NCBI GenBank assembly: GCA_022497145.1
Contig: MU386049.1
Location: forward strand, 1-33,053
Direction of reading: 5' to 3'
DNA from: Rostrohypoxylon terebratum
Lineage: Eukaryota > Ascomycota > Sordariomycetes > Xylariales > Hypoxylaceae
Length of the DNA stretch: 33,053 bases
The notes below the pieces were generated by a model. It was not told the DNA's origin. It searched no databases and saw only the letters and a program-made list of their open reading frames with translations. Shown here one piece after another: positions 21,310 to 31,196 of the stretch. The stretch's first letter is position 1. Every line of letters starts with the position of its first letter. Both the position numbers and the translations under genes were made by a program.

Positions 21310-22622
21310 AGAACTCATCAGTTTATTTCATGATAATAATAGACCAAATTCGCAGTACTGAAATATTGTCTTGAATATTATAAGAATGATATATTGGATG
21401 GATGTTTGGTTATATTTGTTTGAAACTCTGCCGAGGGCAAAAGGCTCTTTAGTACCTAGGACCTAGGTACTGCTGTAGACGCATGCGATTAGACACTTTA
21501 CACAAGTCACAAATACTTACTAGTATAATGCACCAATTACTAGTGCTATCTATAATAACTTTTAATTACACCTTTTATAAAGGGGGTATTACGTATTAAT
21601 TAACGAAACGGGTAAAATTAATAAAACATTTTAAAATATATTAATATAAATATATATTTTTTAAGTAAATATGAGAGACTACAATGGCTAGTTCACATGG
21701 CATGGCACTTCACATGCCATAGCAAGCGATGACGTCTTCTGATGACATCACAATGTGAGATAATGATTAGATAGCTGAGAGATCTCATAGACCTCATCTC
21801 GAGAGAGAAGACCTTTTCGTCTTCTCTTCTCTCTCAAGAAACAATCATTCAATCCATCAAGAATCAATCCATAAGGTCTCCTAACAAGTGGTAGCACCTC
21901 TGTCCTGTCGCCCACAGGGCGACACCCCATACCATTCCCTACCGCTCGTTCAGAGTGAGGACCTCTTCTTTGTCGTGAAGATCAAAGATCTTCACATTCT
22001 TCGTTTCTCTTCTTCTTTTCTTCAACTTACGACGCAAATCCGACCACCCAAGCCAGCAAGCAGAGAACCACCAAACACCCACCAAATCCCGTTCCTTTTT
22101 TCTCGTTCTTTGGGTCTACTCGTCATTCTTGCAAGGAAGCTACCGAGAACCGAAAACCCACTCTTACCCACCCTTTTATTTTTTAAAATATATATAATTA
22201 TAAGTTATAGTTTAAAAAATTTAAGGTAATTTTCGGTTAGTTTTACTAATTTTACTTGTTTTACTAATTAATATGCAGTATTTCCCTTACGAGAGGTGTT
22301 GATAAGAGTTATCGTAGATAGCACCAGTAGTGGGTATACAAATAGGGATATCAGCATAGCTACTACATAGGTACATAAGGTAGGACCTAGGTATTTGAAG
22401 CGACGAAGCGTTTATTGAGATTAAAAAAGTGAAAGTGACAGAAATTCACCTTCGATATATTTTTTTCTTCCTTTCCACTTCTATCTCCTCACTTCGTCTA
22501 ACCAACCACAGGCTGCGATGAAACTGCAGTCCCGTACCTAGGTACTTACAAGCCAATGATAAGTATGGAGGGTAACTCAATTGCAATAACTTAACAATAT
22601 TATTTTCACCAAGTCATCTGAC
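21310..22622. other. Intergenic region with AT-rich blocks around a retroelement-like segment
   Basis: No gene was supported. Two AT-rich blocks (about 21535-21670 and 22175-22270) flank a more balanced segment of 500 bases that contains an LTR-like and primer-binding-site-like sequence. The final 220 bases before the TFIIIC subunit gene are its probable promoter and leader and hold a few CTAGGTACC-family words (22365-22395 and 22535-22545). Confidence 0.5.
21672..21905 (+). mobile_element. Possible copia-type LTR with primer-binding-site-like sequence
   Basis: A 215-base segment begins TGAGAGACTAC (21672) and ends TCTCCTAACA (21877-21886), fitting TG...CA LTR ends with an imperfect inverted terminal match. 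It is followed two bases later by TGGTAGCACCTCTG, which resembles the TGGTA-type primer-binding site beside copia 5' LTRs. The interior has a pyrimidine/purine hairpin (GAGAGAAGACC and GTCTTCTCTTCTCTCTC) and a run AAGAAACAATCATTCAATCC reminiscent of an LTR R/U5 region. No reverse transcriptase, integrase or second LTR is present, so this would be a truncated relic. Confidence 0.35.
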
Positions 22623-25029
22623 ATGTCTTCCGGAAACCGCATCGACAACCTTCTCCCGCTCGAATCGTTTGCCCTGACAGCCGTCCCTGCAAGCACTCAT
22701 AACGTCGTGTGGTCTCCCGATGCCGAATTGGCTGTCGGGTGTGATGACTGCGTGTATGTTTTCGTACCGGACTTTACCATTCCCAAGTTTCCGGATGATA
22801 GGGACCCCAGCGTAGTGCGTCAGTACAACGACGTCGCTCTCCGTTTCCCTACCGTCGAGCACAGGAGCCCGCAATTGAATCGCCCACTATTCGATTATGT
22901 AGCACAGGAGTTTCCTGATTTCGAGTTCATTCCAGGTGGCGGTGGTTCGGGGCCCATCACCAGCCAAGGCAGCTCCATGAACCACCTCATCTCATTAGAG
23001 TGGTCCCCGTGTGGTTTAGGTCGCATGAATCGTTCTGTCCTCGCCGTACTCACTGCCGCTGGTACTATCACCGTCTACTGCGAGGGTGCCTCGGATAAAA
23101 AGAATGCCTTCAAGCCCCGCGGCCGAAGTGCGAGGACCTTGCTACCCTGGGTTGCCGCTTGGGGTGTTGGTGCTGGCCTACTCTTACCCACCACTGAAGG
23201 GCATCAGGTGGGGTATTTCAAAGAGCATGTCACCTCGTTTGCATGGGCTAAAGATACTGACGGCCATGGCGCGCTTCTCGCATATGCTAATGATGACGAT
23301 GACATCGTTATAGTGTCCGTACAAGCCAAGCACGACCCCGATGCTAGTCCGGGTGACTGCGGCCAATGGAGGGTCGAGGAAGTCATGAGATTCACAGGTC
23401 TAGGGCCGCACCCAAAGGTCAACGTACGCTCTTAATTCGGCACTTGAAAAGCATGCACCGTCTACTAACCTTTCCTATAGCAAAATGATCCGGACTCTTT
23501 ACCCTCCGGCTCGTCTTTTTCGCTCAGCTGGGGTCCATGGCTTAAAAGGGGAACCTCCAAGAGTTGCATGGTATCTTATATAACCAGAGGATACGTCGGG
23601 TTTAGGCAAGTCACTATAGACGCATCTCAGAAGAAAATGGAAACCACAAAGGTGAAAGTCGATAAAGTTGATACTGACGGAGTCTGTCTCTACTTGGCCC
23701 CAAATGCCTTTGTGGTCTGGGAGGACCTTGTGAGAAAATTATTAACCCTTAAACGCATTATTCGATCACCGCTAATCAGGTGCTAGATATGGACTATTGG
23801 TCAGTTGAAGGTGTGCCGTGGTATCATCGCTACTCCCTTTGTGGCGAAAGCATTCCAAGTATCGTTCGAGGACTCTCAATCTGAGAAGATTGCTAGACAT
23901 ACCCCATATGAGTGTGGTAGTACCTACCCTGATCTGGAAGTCGATGCATCTACACATAATCCCATAACCGGTATTTACTCGCTCCCATTCTCTAATCCAG
24001 TACTGCGACTAAAATCTGACAGGGCTCGTGATCCATCCTCCTTCGTTGTCTCAAACCACAACAACACCTTCTTATTCCCTTGTTCGACTTTCGGCAACTC
24101 ATGAGAACGATGCTTGGTATCAAACAAACCTTCCTCTGCCCCCTAATCCCGAGGACGGATATATCGGGCCGCGGTGGGCAGCCGAGATTAACCAAATCAT
24201 CGAGCATCAACTCCCGCGGGCCATGGCATACAGAGCTGCCATGGACGGCGGCAGTGTTGGATCAGACGATAACTCGGACGAGGATGAGGAAATAGATCCA
24301 GAATCGTTTGATGGTTCGGATTACGACCCTGATGAAGACCTCGCCGGTATAGATACCGAGGACCAGGTCCATATTAACAGGTCGCGTATCTGGGGAATGG
24401 CTGCTAGCCCGGGCGGAGGGGTTACCGCCGTTTTCGTAAGCCATCATAATGCCGTCTCTTACGGACGAGATACATTTGCCGGGATTAAGTGTCGCGTCCT
24501 CTTTGGCCGATACGACAGCAGCTCGGAAAAGAACGAGGAAGCTCTTACGGCATTAGCCATAAAGAAACTCAGCACTGAAGCGGACGTGTGGGAGTGGATG
24601 TACGGCAGAGGTCCTCCCGTTCCAGGGGTTGGCACTCCGACGACTTTGAGTAGCGAGCACGGCAACGCTCTTAAGGACCACTTCGAAATGGTCGTCCGTC
24701 AGCAATTGTGTTCTTTCTGCAAATCGCCTCTGAGGTCAGAGGGGAAATTATGCCGATGTGGTAAGGGGCACCCCTTTGGTAAGTACCCTAATCCTCTACA
24801 CGTTACGCTGATCTGTGTATGGATTTATTCACATTTACTACTAGTCACGTGCGCAACGACGGGCCTCGCCATCTTAGCCCCAGGATTGTCGAGAACCTGT
24901 AATGTGTGCGGCTCCAAGTGCTTGAGCAGAGAGAACCTTGTTAGAATGGCACCTCAGCTTAGGGAAATCATCATGGATGAAATCTCCGACGAACTCTGCG
25001 GTAATTGTGGTGGGAAGTTTGTGAACTAG
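22623..25029 (+). CDS. Transcription factor TFIIIC 90-kDa-type subunit (zinc-finger domain)
   Basis: This is a subunit of RNA polymerase III factor TFIIIC (TFIIIC-delta/GTF3C4 type), which helps recruit TFIIIB to tRNA genes. Five exons were assembled: 22623-23423, 23481-23729, 23787-23970, 24023-24778 and 24845-25029, giving 724 residues. The N-terminal half is a WD40-like propeller (VVWSPDAELAVGCDDCVYVF; LISLEWSPCGLGRMNRSVLA). A strongly acidic stretch follows (DDNSDEDEEIDPESFDGSDY and on). The C-terminus is the TFIIIC zinc-binding domain, with Cys pairs in LCSFCKSPLRSEGKLCRCG, TCNVCGSKC and LCGNCGGKF. Intron 3's acceptor is TAG at 23786; the CAG 7 bases upstream leads to a stop. The last intron (24779-24844, 66 nt) has no stop and keeps frame, so retention would add 22 residues between zinc ligands. 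Introns 2 to 4 were set by frame and splice signals. Confidence 0.88.
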
Positions 25030-25454
25030 TGCTGTATGGCCAAGGATACATGGCAAGCCAAATATCACCCTTGATGCTCATTTACTTACTGGGTAATTGA
25101 GCCAACATTAAGACCTTCCACTACGTGAGTATTTCCTTCGGGCTCTATAATTGAAATCAACTGGTACTTCTCAGCCTTATTAGGTGCAGATAAAAAGTTG
25201 CAATCTTCACAACTAAAAGATCATCGGTTCACTCATGATCATTAGCGCCTAATTTGGGGAGCTCAAAACCTGATTTTACTACCCGAGTAGTTCCATATAT
25301 ATATCTATCAAATGATACAAGAAAAGAATAAAACTATATACACAGCTCTAGAAAGATACAGGACCCTTTCGTACTAATGGAAGTTCCCAATATCTACCTA
25401 ATTCTCAGCCGTCAGCGGATTAACTAGGCAACCACACCCGATGGAATGTCCTGT
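25030..25454. other. Convergent 3' flank, no gene seen
   Basis: These 425 bases lie between the stop codons of the TFIIIC subunit gene and the minus-strand secreted-protein gene. They read as AT-rich untranslated sequence. No repeat words or RNA genes were recognised. Confidence 0.5.
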
Positions 25455-26048
25455 TTAAGTGCACTTTTGGAAGAAGTCCTTGCCCTGGAAGTCCTTGTCG
25501 ACCTCGGAGTGCGTCATGACACCGCACACCTTGGGCCTCTTGTCGTGGGTACCCTTATCCACGGTGTAGACGACGCGGATAGGCGTTTTAGCCTGACCGC
25601 TAGATGGGGCATCCTTCTGCCATTCTGGAATTTTGCCGTTGACCTTCTTGCCCTCCCAGTAGATAGGGTCTGCATCATAGACGTTAATAACCTTGGAAGA
25701 ATCTTGAGGTTGTGTCAGGAAAAGGGGGCAATTCGGCTACTTACACTCCCACAGCTGAGCGTCCTTGGTATTGCAATCCTTGACCCCCCATTGGATTTTG
25801 TCACCGTTGCCGTAGTTATGGGGATCGCCGCTCTTTCCCTTGGAGAAGGCGGCCTTCGTGGCCTGTTCGGTGGCATAGGTCATGCTAACTTTGAACGATT
25901 TTGTGCCGGACAGGTTTTTCTTGGGGGTGCAAGTGACCTCGGTGGTGCGGGTCTGAAGCTCGACAGCAGCACCATTCTCCTCGACAGGGAGAGCGGAGAC
26001 CGAGGCACCAGCAAGGGCGAGAGAGAGGAAAATCTTGGTAAAATGCAT
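25455..26048 (-). CDS. Small secreted protein of unknown function
   Basis: I do not recognise a named family. The first exon, 26048-25745, starts MHFTKIFLSLALAGASVSAL, a clear signal peptide with cleavage near residues 19-21. It continues with an acidic propeptide-like stretch and a domain ending AQLWE. The donor at 25744 is a perfect GTAAGT. Two acceptors keep the frame: GCAG at 25670 (intron 75 nt, TTAAC branch, 172 residues) and AAG at 25703 (intron 42 nt, 183 residues). I favour the first. The second exon ends FFQKCT at 25455. The mature protein has four cysteines (TCTP, KDCN, KVCG, QKCT), which could form two disulfides. A start 9 codons upstream would bury the signal peptide and is not preferred. 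It could be a cell-wall or host-interaction protein, but nothing in the sequence settles that. Confidence 0.75.
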
Positions 26049-26795
26049 ATTGTTGGATTTGTATGAAGATTCCAAAGTTAAAGAGCTCGGGAGTTTGGTA
26101 ATGAAGAGTTGGTGAAGTATTTGTATTTCAACTGTTTGAGGCTGTCTGCTTGAACGAGAGAAAATCGATTCTCGGCGAGATGAAGCTCTCCTTTTATATT
26201 ATCTCGCTGGCTCCCCAGCAAACACGAAAACACTCGTTCACTTCATTGATACTACCTATCACATTACCGAATTGAGACAGAATGCACTTTTCCTTAGACA
26301 GGCTGACGGGTAGGCTGTACAACGGCGATCTAAATTCGAGGGATTGAGCAAGGAAACCGGTATGTCAGTTCCAATGCCGGTTCTGCCGGTTCAGCTGAAC
26401 CGCAACATAGGACCTCATAAGTTCAATATTTAGAAAGGTGAGGAGACAGCTTTCCCGAAGTGGCAATTGACAACTGGTACAGAAAGCCCACAGAACCACC
26501 AAAGGATACATCCAATTGAATTTTTATAAAAGCCCTGCCAGGGCAAAGTCTTCATGAACCACTTAACATGTGGTTTAAATGGACACAAGCTGCCAGGCAG
26601 CCCGGGCAGCCCAGATACCGAAGATCAATGCCAACACGAGCTTGATAGTGATAAGACGCCGCCTGATCGGCACACAACATTGAAGCACCTAAAAAAAGAA
26701 TCTACCGAACCATCCGCGGTGGTGTTGTCACTTAACCCTCTGGGTTCTACTAACCTAGGTTGTCAGTTGTGTAGCGTTCAAGTTCTAGGTCTCTG

Positions 26796-26860
26796 TATTG
26801 TATATATTGTATATATTGTATCTATTGTATATATTGTATAATATTGTATAATATTGTATA
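26796..26860. repeat. 9-bp tandem repeat (TATTGTATA)n
   Basis: Seven near-perfect units of TATTGTATA occur, one with a terminal C and the last two with an extra A. It is an AT-rich minisatellite in a gene-free region. Confidence 0.85.
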
Positions 26861-27289
26861 TAATTACTAATATGACCACCTCAAGCCTTACCTAAGATTC
26901 AAATGCGACAATCCAAGACTTATGGGCACGCTAATACGTCAGGAACAGGTCCAGCCGGCAATCATTGCCGAACCGTGTTGAGTTTAGGTTGGTAGGCACG
27001 GGACGGGTACTACGCTGCTAAGGTAAATCAGCACTTATTACTGCTGTACACTAAGTTAAAACAGAGTTAATAAACAGCGCGAAACAGCGATGGATTGTGG
27101 GGGCGGGGTCAGGTGACCCTGCCCAAGACTAGCTCTCTCTACGTAGTACTTAAGTCTTACCTACCAGGTATGGATGCTGTAGCTTCGCTTATGGCCGTAA
27201 CGTTCCCACAATTTAAGAAAAACAACCATGCTTCTCCGATCAATGATGGATTTATGGATTTAAGTCCTAGCTGGAGGTCCTACTAGATA

Positions 27290-27540
27290 CACTTTCCCCC
27301 TGAAATGATGTCAGTTAAATTTCCAAAAATGCAGGTGACCTTATTATCGTCAACCCAACACAAAAGTATTTTATGAATTTTAACTTGAAAAAATAGAACC
27401 GCGAAAATCTATTTTCAAAAAGGTGCAATTTTTTATTAAGGTAATTTTACGCATCGGGTTTTCCGTTTATTAAGCTTAAGCTCTCGAAGTGTTAATTAAC
27501 TGTACAAAATCCTTTGGTTTTTTTGAGGGTTCAAGTACTG
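27290..27540 (+). mobile_element. Decayed TA-flanked MITE related to the copy at 30701
   Basis: The left end CACTTTCCCCCTGAAATGAT follows a TA dinucleotide (27288-27289) and matches the end of the intact element at 30701 with few changes. Collinear similarity continues through TCGTCAACCCAACACAAAAG and AACCGCGAAAA. The right end is badly decayed; TTTTGAGGGTTCAAGTACTG followed by TA (27541-27542) is the best match to the expected terminus. Many differences from the intact copy are C-to-T or G-to-A changes. Confidence 0.6.
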
Positions 27541-28025
27541 TACCTTGTAGTTAGTTGGCACTTCGGGAACCAAATCGAGCCAGATTTTAATACTACTAGG
27601 TAGAGAGCTAAGATGGCCAAGACGGGGAGCCCTCGCTAGCTAAAATCTGGGGCGCTGGGGCTGAGTCTTTCGAATACTATCTGTACACTAGTACTACATA
27701 GGGTGCTAGTACTAGTTAGGTACGAACAGCGCGCATGTACTACAATACAATACTACACACACTACACACACTACACACATATATAATCAAAGTGTCGTTG
27801 ATTCGTGCGTGAGGTTACTGCCTAGAGGTGGTAGTAAGTATTTTAGGCATTTGAGGTATCTGCCTCCTATCTAAAAGTAAATAACAGACCCCCTTGTTCA
27901 CTTACTATACATGGTAACCATCTTATTGTCTCTGCTCATTTTCTCCCCCCTGTCATCCCTCATACCTCTGACTCCGACTCAAAAAGACAGACTTATCAAT
28001 CGTTCACTTCAAATTATAACCATCC

Positions 28026-29019
28026 ATGGCTACTGAACAAGATCAGCCGGCGGCTCTTGTTCTAACCTTGTACGAAGATGATGACGCCGATGACCAATTC
28101 TGCAAGGGCCTCATGAAAGCTCTGGTCGACGACTCTCAAACCCCATCTCAGGTTGCTGCTAATCTTGATGCTTGGATCGTGAAAGAATCTTCGAGCAGGT
28201 TGCAAAAAATCATAGATCAACCTGATCTCATCGCAAAAGATGAGGACGGGCACATGCTTCGTACCAGCATGCCAAATGCAAGTGGATACGTCGAACGCTT
28301 CTTCCAGAGCTTTCCCAGTCTGTGCTCCGTTTTCCCGCCGCACCACGACGGCCAAACTAGGATCATTCAATTTCTCGAGGCCTTGCTGGCCATCCCTAGC
28401 CACGACGTCCCTGATTGCTTCGTGGAAGGCGGCAGTCCCAAGGACGTTAAAAAGATCACTCTATGGTCAGATCGTGGCTATTCGACAGAGTATATCCGTA
28501 TTGGGGCAGATGGTTTGTGTTCTGAAATATTTCTCACCGGAGCTTTCGTCTAACGGATGACATCTAGCTATTAGATACCCTGGTTCGGGAATCGAAACCC
28601 CTGGTAGCGAACCCGAGATACGCTGGCGCAACTACCAATCTGCCATAGCGCGCATTACCTTGACGGGCTTTAGTGAATGTGGCTTCACTAGCGCACTGCG
28701 CGATATCTTGCCCAGCGGCAAGAAAGATCCCAGTTTCAGTGTCCGGGTAACTTCCAAGCCTGATACTATTGGAGGCCATGTTCTAGCTGCGGCGCAGTGG
28801 CTGATATGGCCCGACGAGGCACGCTACGTGTACCAACAATGCAAGAAAAAGGAAAAGGTGGACAAGAAGAACCCTCGAGATACATGGTGCATGGAAAACT
28901 GGGGGATATGGAAGGCCCAGTTCCAATTCTTTGCTTTGGATGAGAAGATTGACCCGCGAGCTCGTCAGGCGGCCAAGAAAGCCATAGATAGAATGGCTGA
29001 AGTTGAGACAGAAGAGTAA
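28026..29019 (+). CDS. Probable DUF3632-family fungal protein
   Basis: Exons 28026-28512 and 28568-29019, with a 55-nt intron holding a CTAAC branch site, give 312 residues. The C-terminal half, with NYQSAIARITLTGFSECGFT, AAAQWLIWPDEARYVY and a Trp-rich WCMENWGIWKAQFQF, followed by a helical RQAAKKAIDRMAEVE, resembles the fungus-specific DUF3632 family, whose function is unknown. The N-terminal half is helical, acidic at first (YEDDDADDQF), with a phenylalanine-rich YVERFFQSFPSLCSVFPP segment. There is no signal peptide or membrane helix, so a soluble cytosolic or nuclear protein is expected. Homology is from pattern memory and should be treated as moderate. The gene is convergent with the Cdc25-like gene. 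Confidence 0.75.
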
Positions 29020-29859
29020 AAGTCAACTACACTCGATGTTTATCATAAATTGAAGGTATCTAGGTAGAATAGCAGTCCTCCAATGGGTTAAGTTGCATAT
29101 AGTTGAAGCGGATTACCGTTGATTTAGCGGATTCCCATCTTGCCGAAGCGTCATTCGGAATAGCACACTCATATATACAATAAGTGGCCACATTACTGTA
29201 GGATCTAAGGAGGAATATGGAGATCCGTATGGAGTAATAAATTTCGCGAGTCTTTCTTGCTCGTATGGTCGAGGATTGCGAGTAGGATATCCTATAATAT
29301 CCACTTCCAATTACCGGAGATGACTCTTATCGTTAACATCTCGTAAAAGCGCGGGTTCTAAAGATGATTTAGGCGTATCCGTATCCGACGGGCGAGTACC
29401 TACCTATTAGTGTGGCAGCTAACTCGCCGAGAATAGAGCCTGGTGTAGCTTTCCACGAGTCCGAGTTCGTCAGTCGGGTGATAACCTGCAATTTCGTACG
29501 AATATTTCTTCGATGCGCGATTGTCATGGTGTCTAGGACTCTAGGCACCTACCTATGGATACCGAGCAGCAATATAATACCTAGAAATGAGGGAAGACAG
29601 GGGCAGAGGCGTTGGCTTGTAATACCTCGTCTAATTTAAGACATAGGTCGACGGCTCAGGCCAAATTAATAGAAGCTAGAACTTTGTACTTTCGTAAGGC
29701 TGTTGAGTTGACAGGTTGCTAAGCTGTAGTGTTGAAAGATAGGTACCTACCACAGTTCTATGTGCAGCCATTGCTCCTATTATAGGGCTCGCAACAGAGA
29801 CTCAGTATTTCAAATTTAGGACAATGATGTGGAGATTTCTGAATGCGATTGCTGATGGT
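29020..29859. other. Convergent intergenic region, no gene seen
   Basis: These 840 bases lie between two convergent genes. Open frames at 29113-29310 and 29412-29639 have no recognisable products. A few CTAGGTACC-family words occur (29055-29065, 29395-29408, 29735-29750). Confidence 0.5.
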
Positions 29860-30446
29860 CTAATATCCGAATTCCCACAATTCCTTCCTATATCCTTCCG
29901 TGAGTCTTTCGTCGGGTCCATAGACCTCCTGCCAGCCGACGAACCCTTTGTCTAAGACGTAAACTTGCTGTTGCTTGCCACTCTTTCCCTCGTCTTCAGC
30001 TTTCTTCTCTACGGGTATTTTGCCGACGGCGGCTTCCTTTTCTCTGAGGTATCTAAGTGCTGCGCTTGGCCCGCGCTGTTGGCTCAAGGCACAATGGAAG
30101 ACGACGATATCCTTATCGGCAAGCTTGCGCAGTAGCGTGGGCATGGTGGCGTCAAGGCTACCGCTGGGAAAGTGAAGTGACGACTTAATGTGTCCACCTA
30201 TGTGGTCTGAAATTCATGTTAGTACCTAGAGTTGAATAGGAGGCTCGGTGAAGGCAGAGATGCATCCTTCTTATTGGTAGAAATGTTTAACAATTCAGGA
30301 ATTGAAGACAGGTTCATACCATCATCTCGCACATCTACGATAGCTATTGGTCCGTCAGATGACGGCTGGTGTGTGCTGGCGAGTAGCATCTCTGCTAACT
30401 TAGACGCTGTAATGCGTTGTAAGTTGAATATGGTCACCATCGACAT
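29860..30446 (-). CDS. Cdc25-like rhodanese-fold phosphatase (Ych1/Arr2/Ibp1 family)
   Basis: Exons 30446-30320 and 30206-29860, separated by a 113-nt intron with a TACTAAC branch site, give 157 residues. The rhodanese-fold start IAIVDVRDD continues across the splice into DHIGGHIKSSLHFPSGSL. The catalytic loop is His80-Cys81-x5-Arg87 in VVFHCALSQQRGPSAALRYL, the CX5R form of the small Cdc25-like proteins of yeasts and plants. Some relatives reduce arsenate (Arr2) while others act as phosphatases (Ych1, Ibp1); sequence alone does not decide. An insert of charged residues (EKKAEDEGKSGKQQQ) lies before the VYVLDKGFVGWQEVYG segment. The start MSM was chosen because upstream codons are not family-like; the second ATG two codons later is equally possible. 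Confidence 0.88.
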
Positions 30447-31196
30447 TTTTGGATTGAACACTAAGAGCGACTTGAGACTTGAGTAGTTGGTTTTCACAAA
30501 TGTCGAGGACCAAATCGCCAAGTACTGAATAGTACATACCTAGTAGGTACCAGGTACAATACATAGTCCTTGGAAGCTTCAAGATAGACTATAGTAGTAC
30601 CTTATGTGGGGATGCAACTGGCGCGCGATTTGTCATTGGGTAATACTGCCTGCCTGCAAATCCCTCTTAATCCCTATATTACGTAATACACCATACAGTA
30701 CACTTTACCCCCTGAAATAATGTTAGTTAGATTTTTGAAAATGACCCCATCGTCAACCCAGCACAAAAGTACTATACTGGTTTCAACCCAAAATAAAACC
30801 GCGAAAGGTTATCCTAATAAAGTTTAGTCTTTTTTATATGTTTTATATTTTCTGAATTGGTGGCTTGTTGTAGTTGTAAAAAATATGAAAAATATGTATG
30901 TTTTGATAATACGTCTCAAAGCCTTGTTCGATACTTAAGAACCCCGGCGAAAATCTGTATCAGATTAAGCTTTTACTAACATTATTTTAGGGGGTAAAGT
31001 GTAGGTGCTTGCCCCAAGGACACCCTGAACCACTTGACAGACATCAAGTAAGGTAAGTAAGTAGCCCTACTAAGTAGTGTCTACCTACGTGTAGCACTAG
31101 AATAGGTAGCTACACTTGATCATCGTCATAGATATTCTAACCTTATTATAATATTTATCTTTATAATGGCAAACGATTACTTATAAAACCCGAATC
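30447..31196. other. Intergenic region containing an intact MITE
   Basis: No gene was seen. The region includes CTAGGTACC-family words (30537-30558), an intact 301-base MITE at 30701-31001, and more words at 31070-31110. Its right part is the 3' flank of the minus-strand O-fucosyltransferase-like gene. Confidence 0.55.
30701..31001. mobile_element. MITE with 27-bp TIRs and TA target duplication
   Basis: The 301-base element begins CACTTTACCCCCTGAAATAA (30701) and ends with the inverted copy of the same sequence (30975-31001). Over 27 bases the two ends differ at one position (G versus A at the 14th base). TA lies directly outside both ends (30699-30700 and 31002-31003), as expected of Tc1/mariner-type insertion. 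The inside is AT-rich, has no open frame of useful size, and shares TCGTCAACCCA.CACAAAAG and AAACCGCGAAA with the copy at 27290. Mobilisation would depend on a transposase elsewhere in the genome. Confidence 0.9.

Larger units (their letters stand above)
26049..28025. other. Long intergenic region with microsatellites and a decayed MITE
   Basis: No gene was supported in nearly 2 kb. The first 150 bases form the upstream region of the secreted-protein gene. A frame at 26554-26841 runs into a TATTGTATA microsatellite and is not a credible gene. GGTCAGGTGACC at 27107-27118 is close to the palindrome at 37-48. A decayed MITE copy lies at about 27290-27540, CTAGGTACC-type words at 27590-27600 and 27690-27725, and a (CACACTA)n run at about 27752-27780. 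Confidence 0.5.

Noticed and set aside
25446..26066. 206-codon plus-strand frame at the secreted-protein locus
   Set aside because: It is antisense to a frame with a good signal peptide, splice donor and cysteines. Its Leu/Gly-rich content reflects the other strand's codon use.
26554..26841. 95-codon frame ending in IVYIVSIVYIV
   Set aside because: The C-terminal part is a translation of the TATTGTATA minisatellite and the rest has no resemblance to known proteins.
28575..28605. TGGTTCGGGAATCGAAACC, resembling a tRNA T-arm
   Set aside because: It lies in exon 2 of the DUF3632-like gene. No matching acceptor stem, A box or anticodon arm was found upstream.
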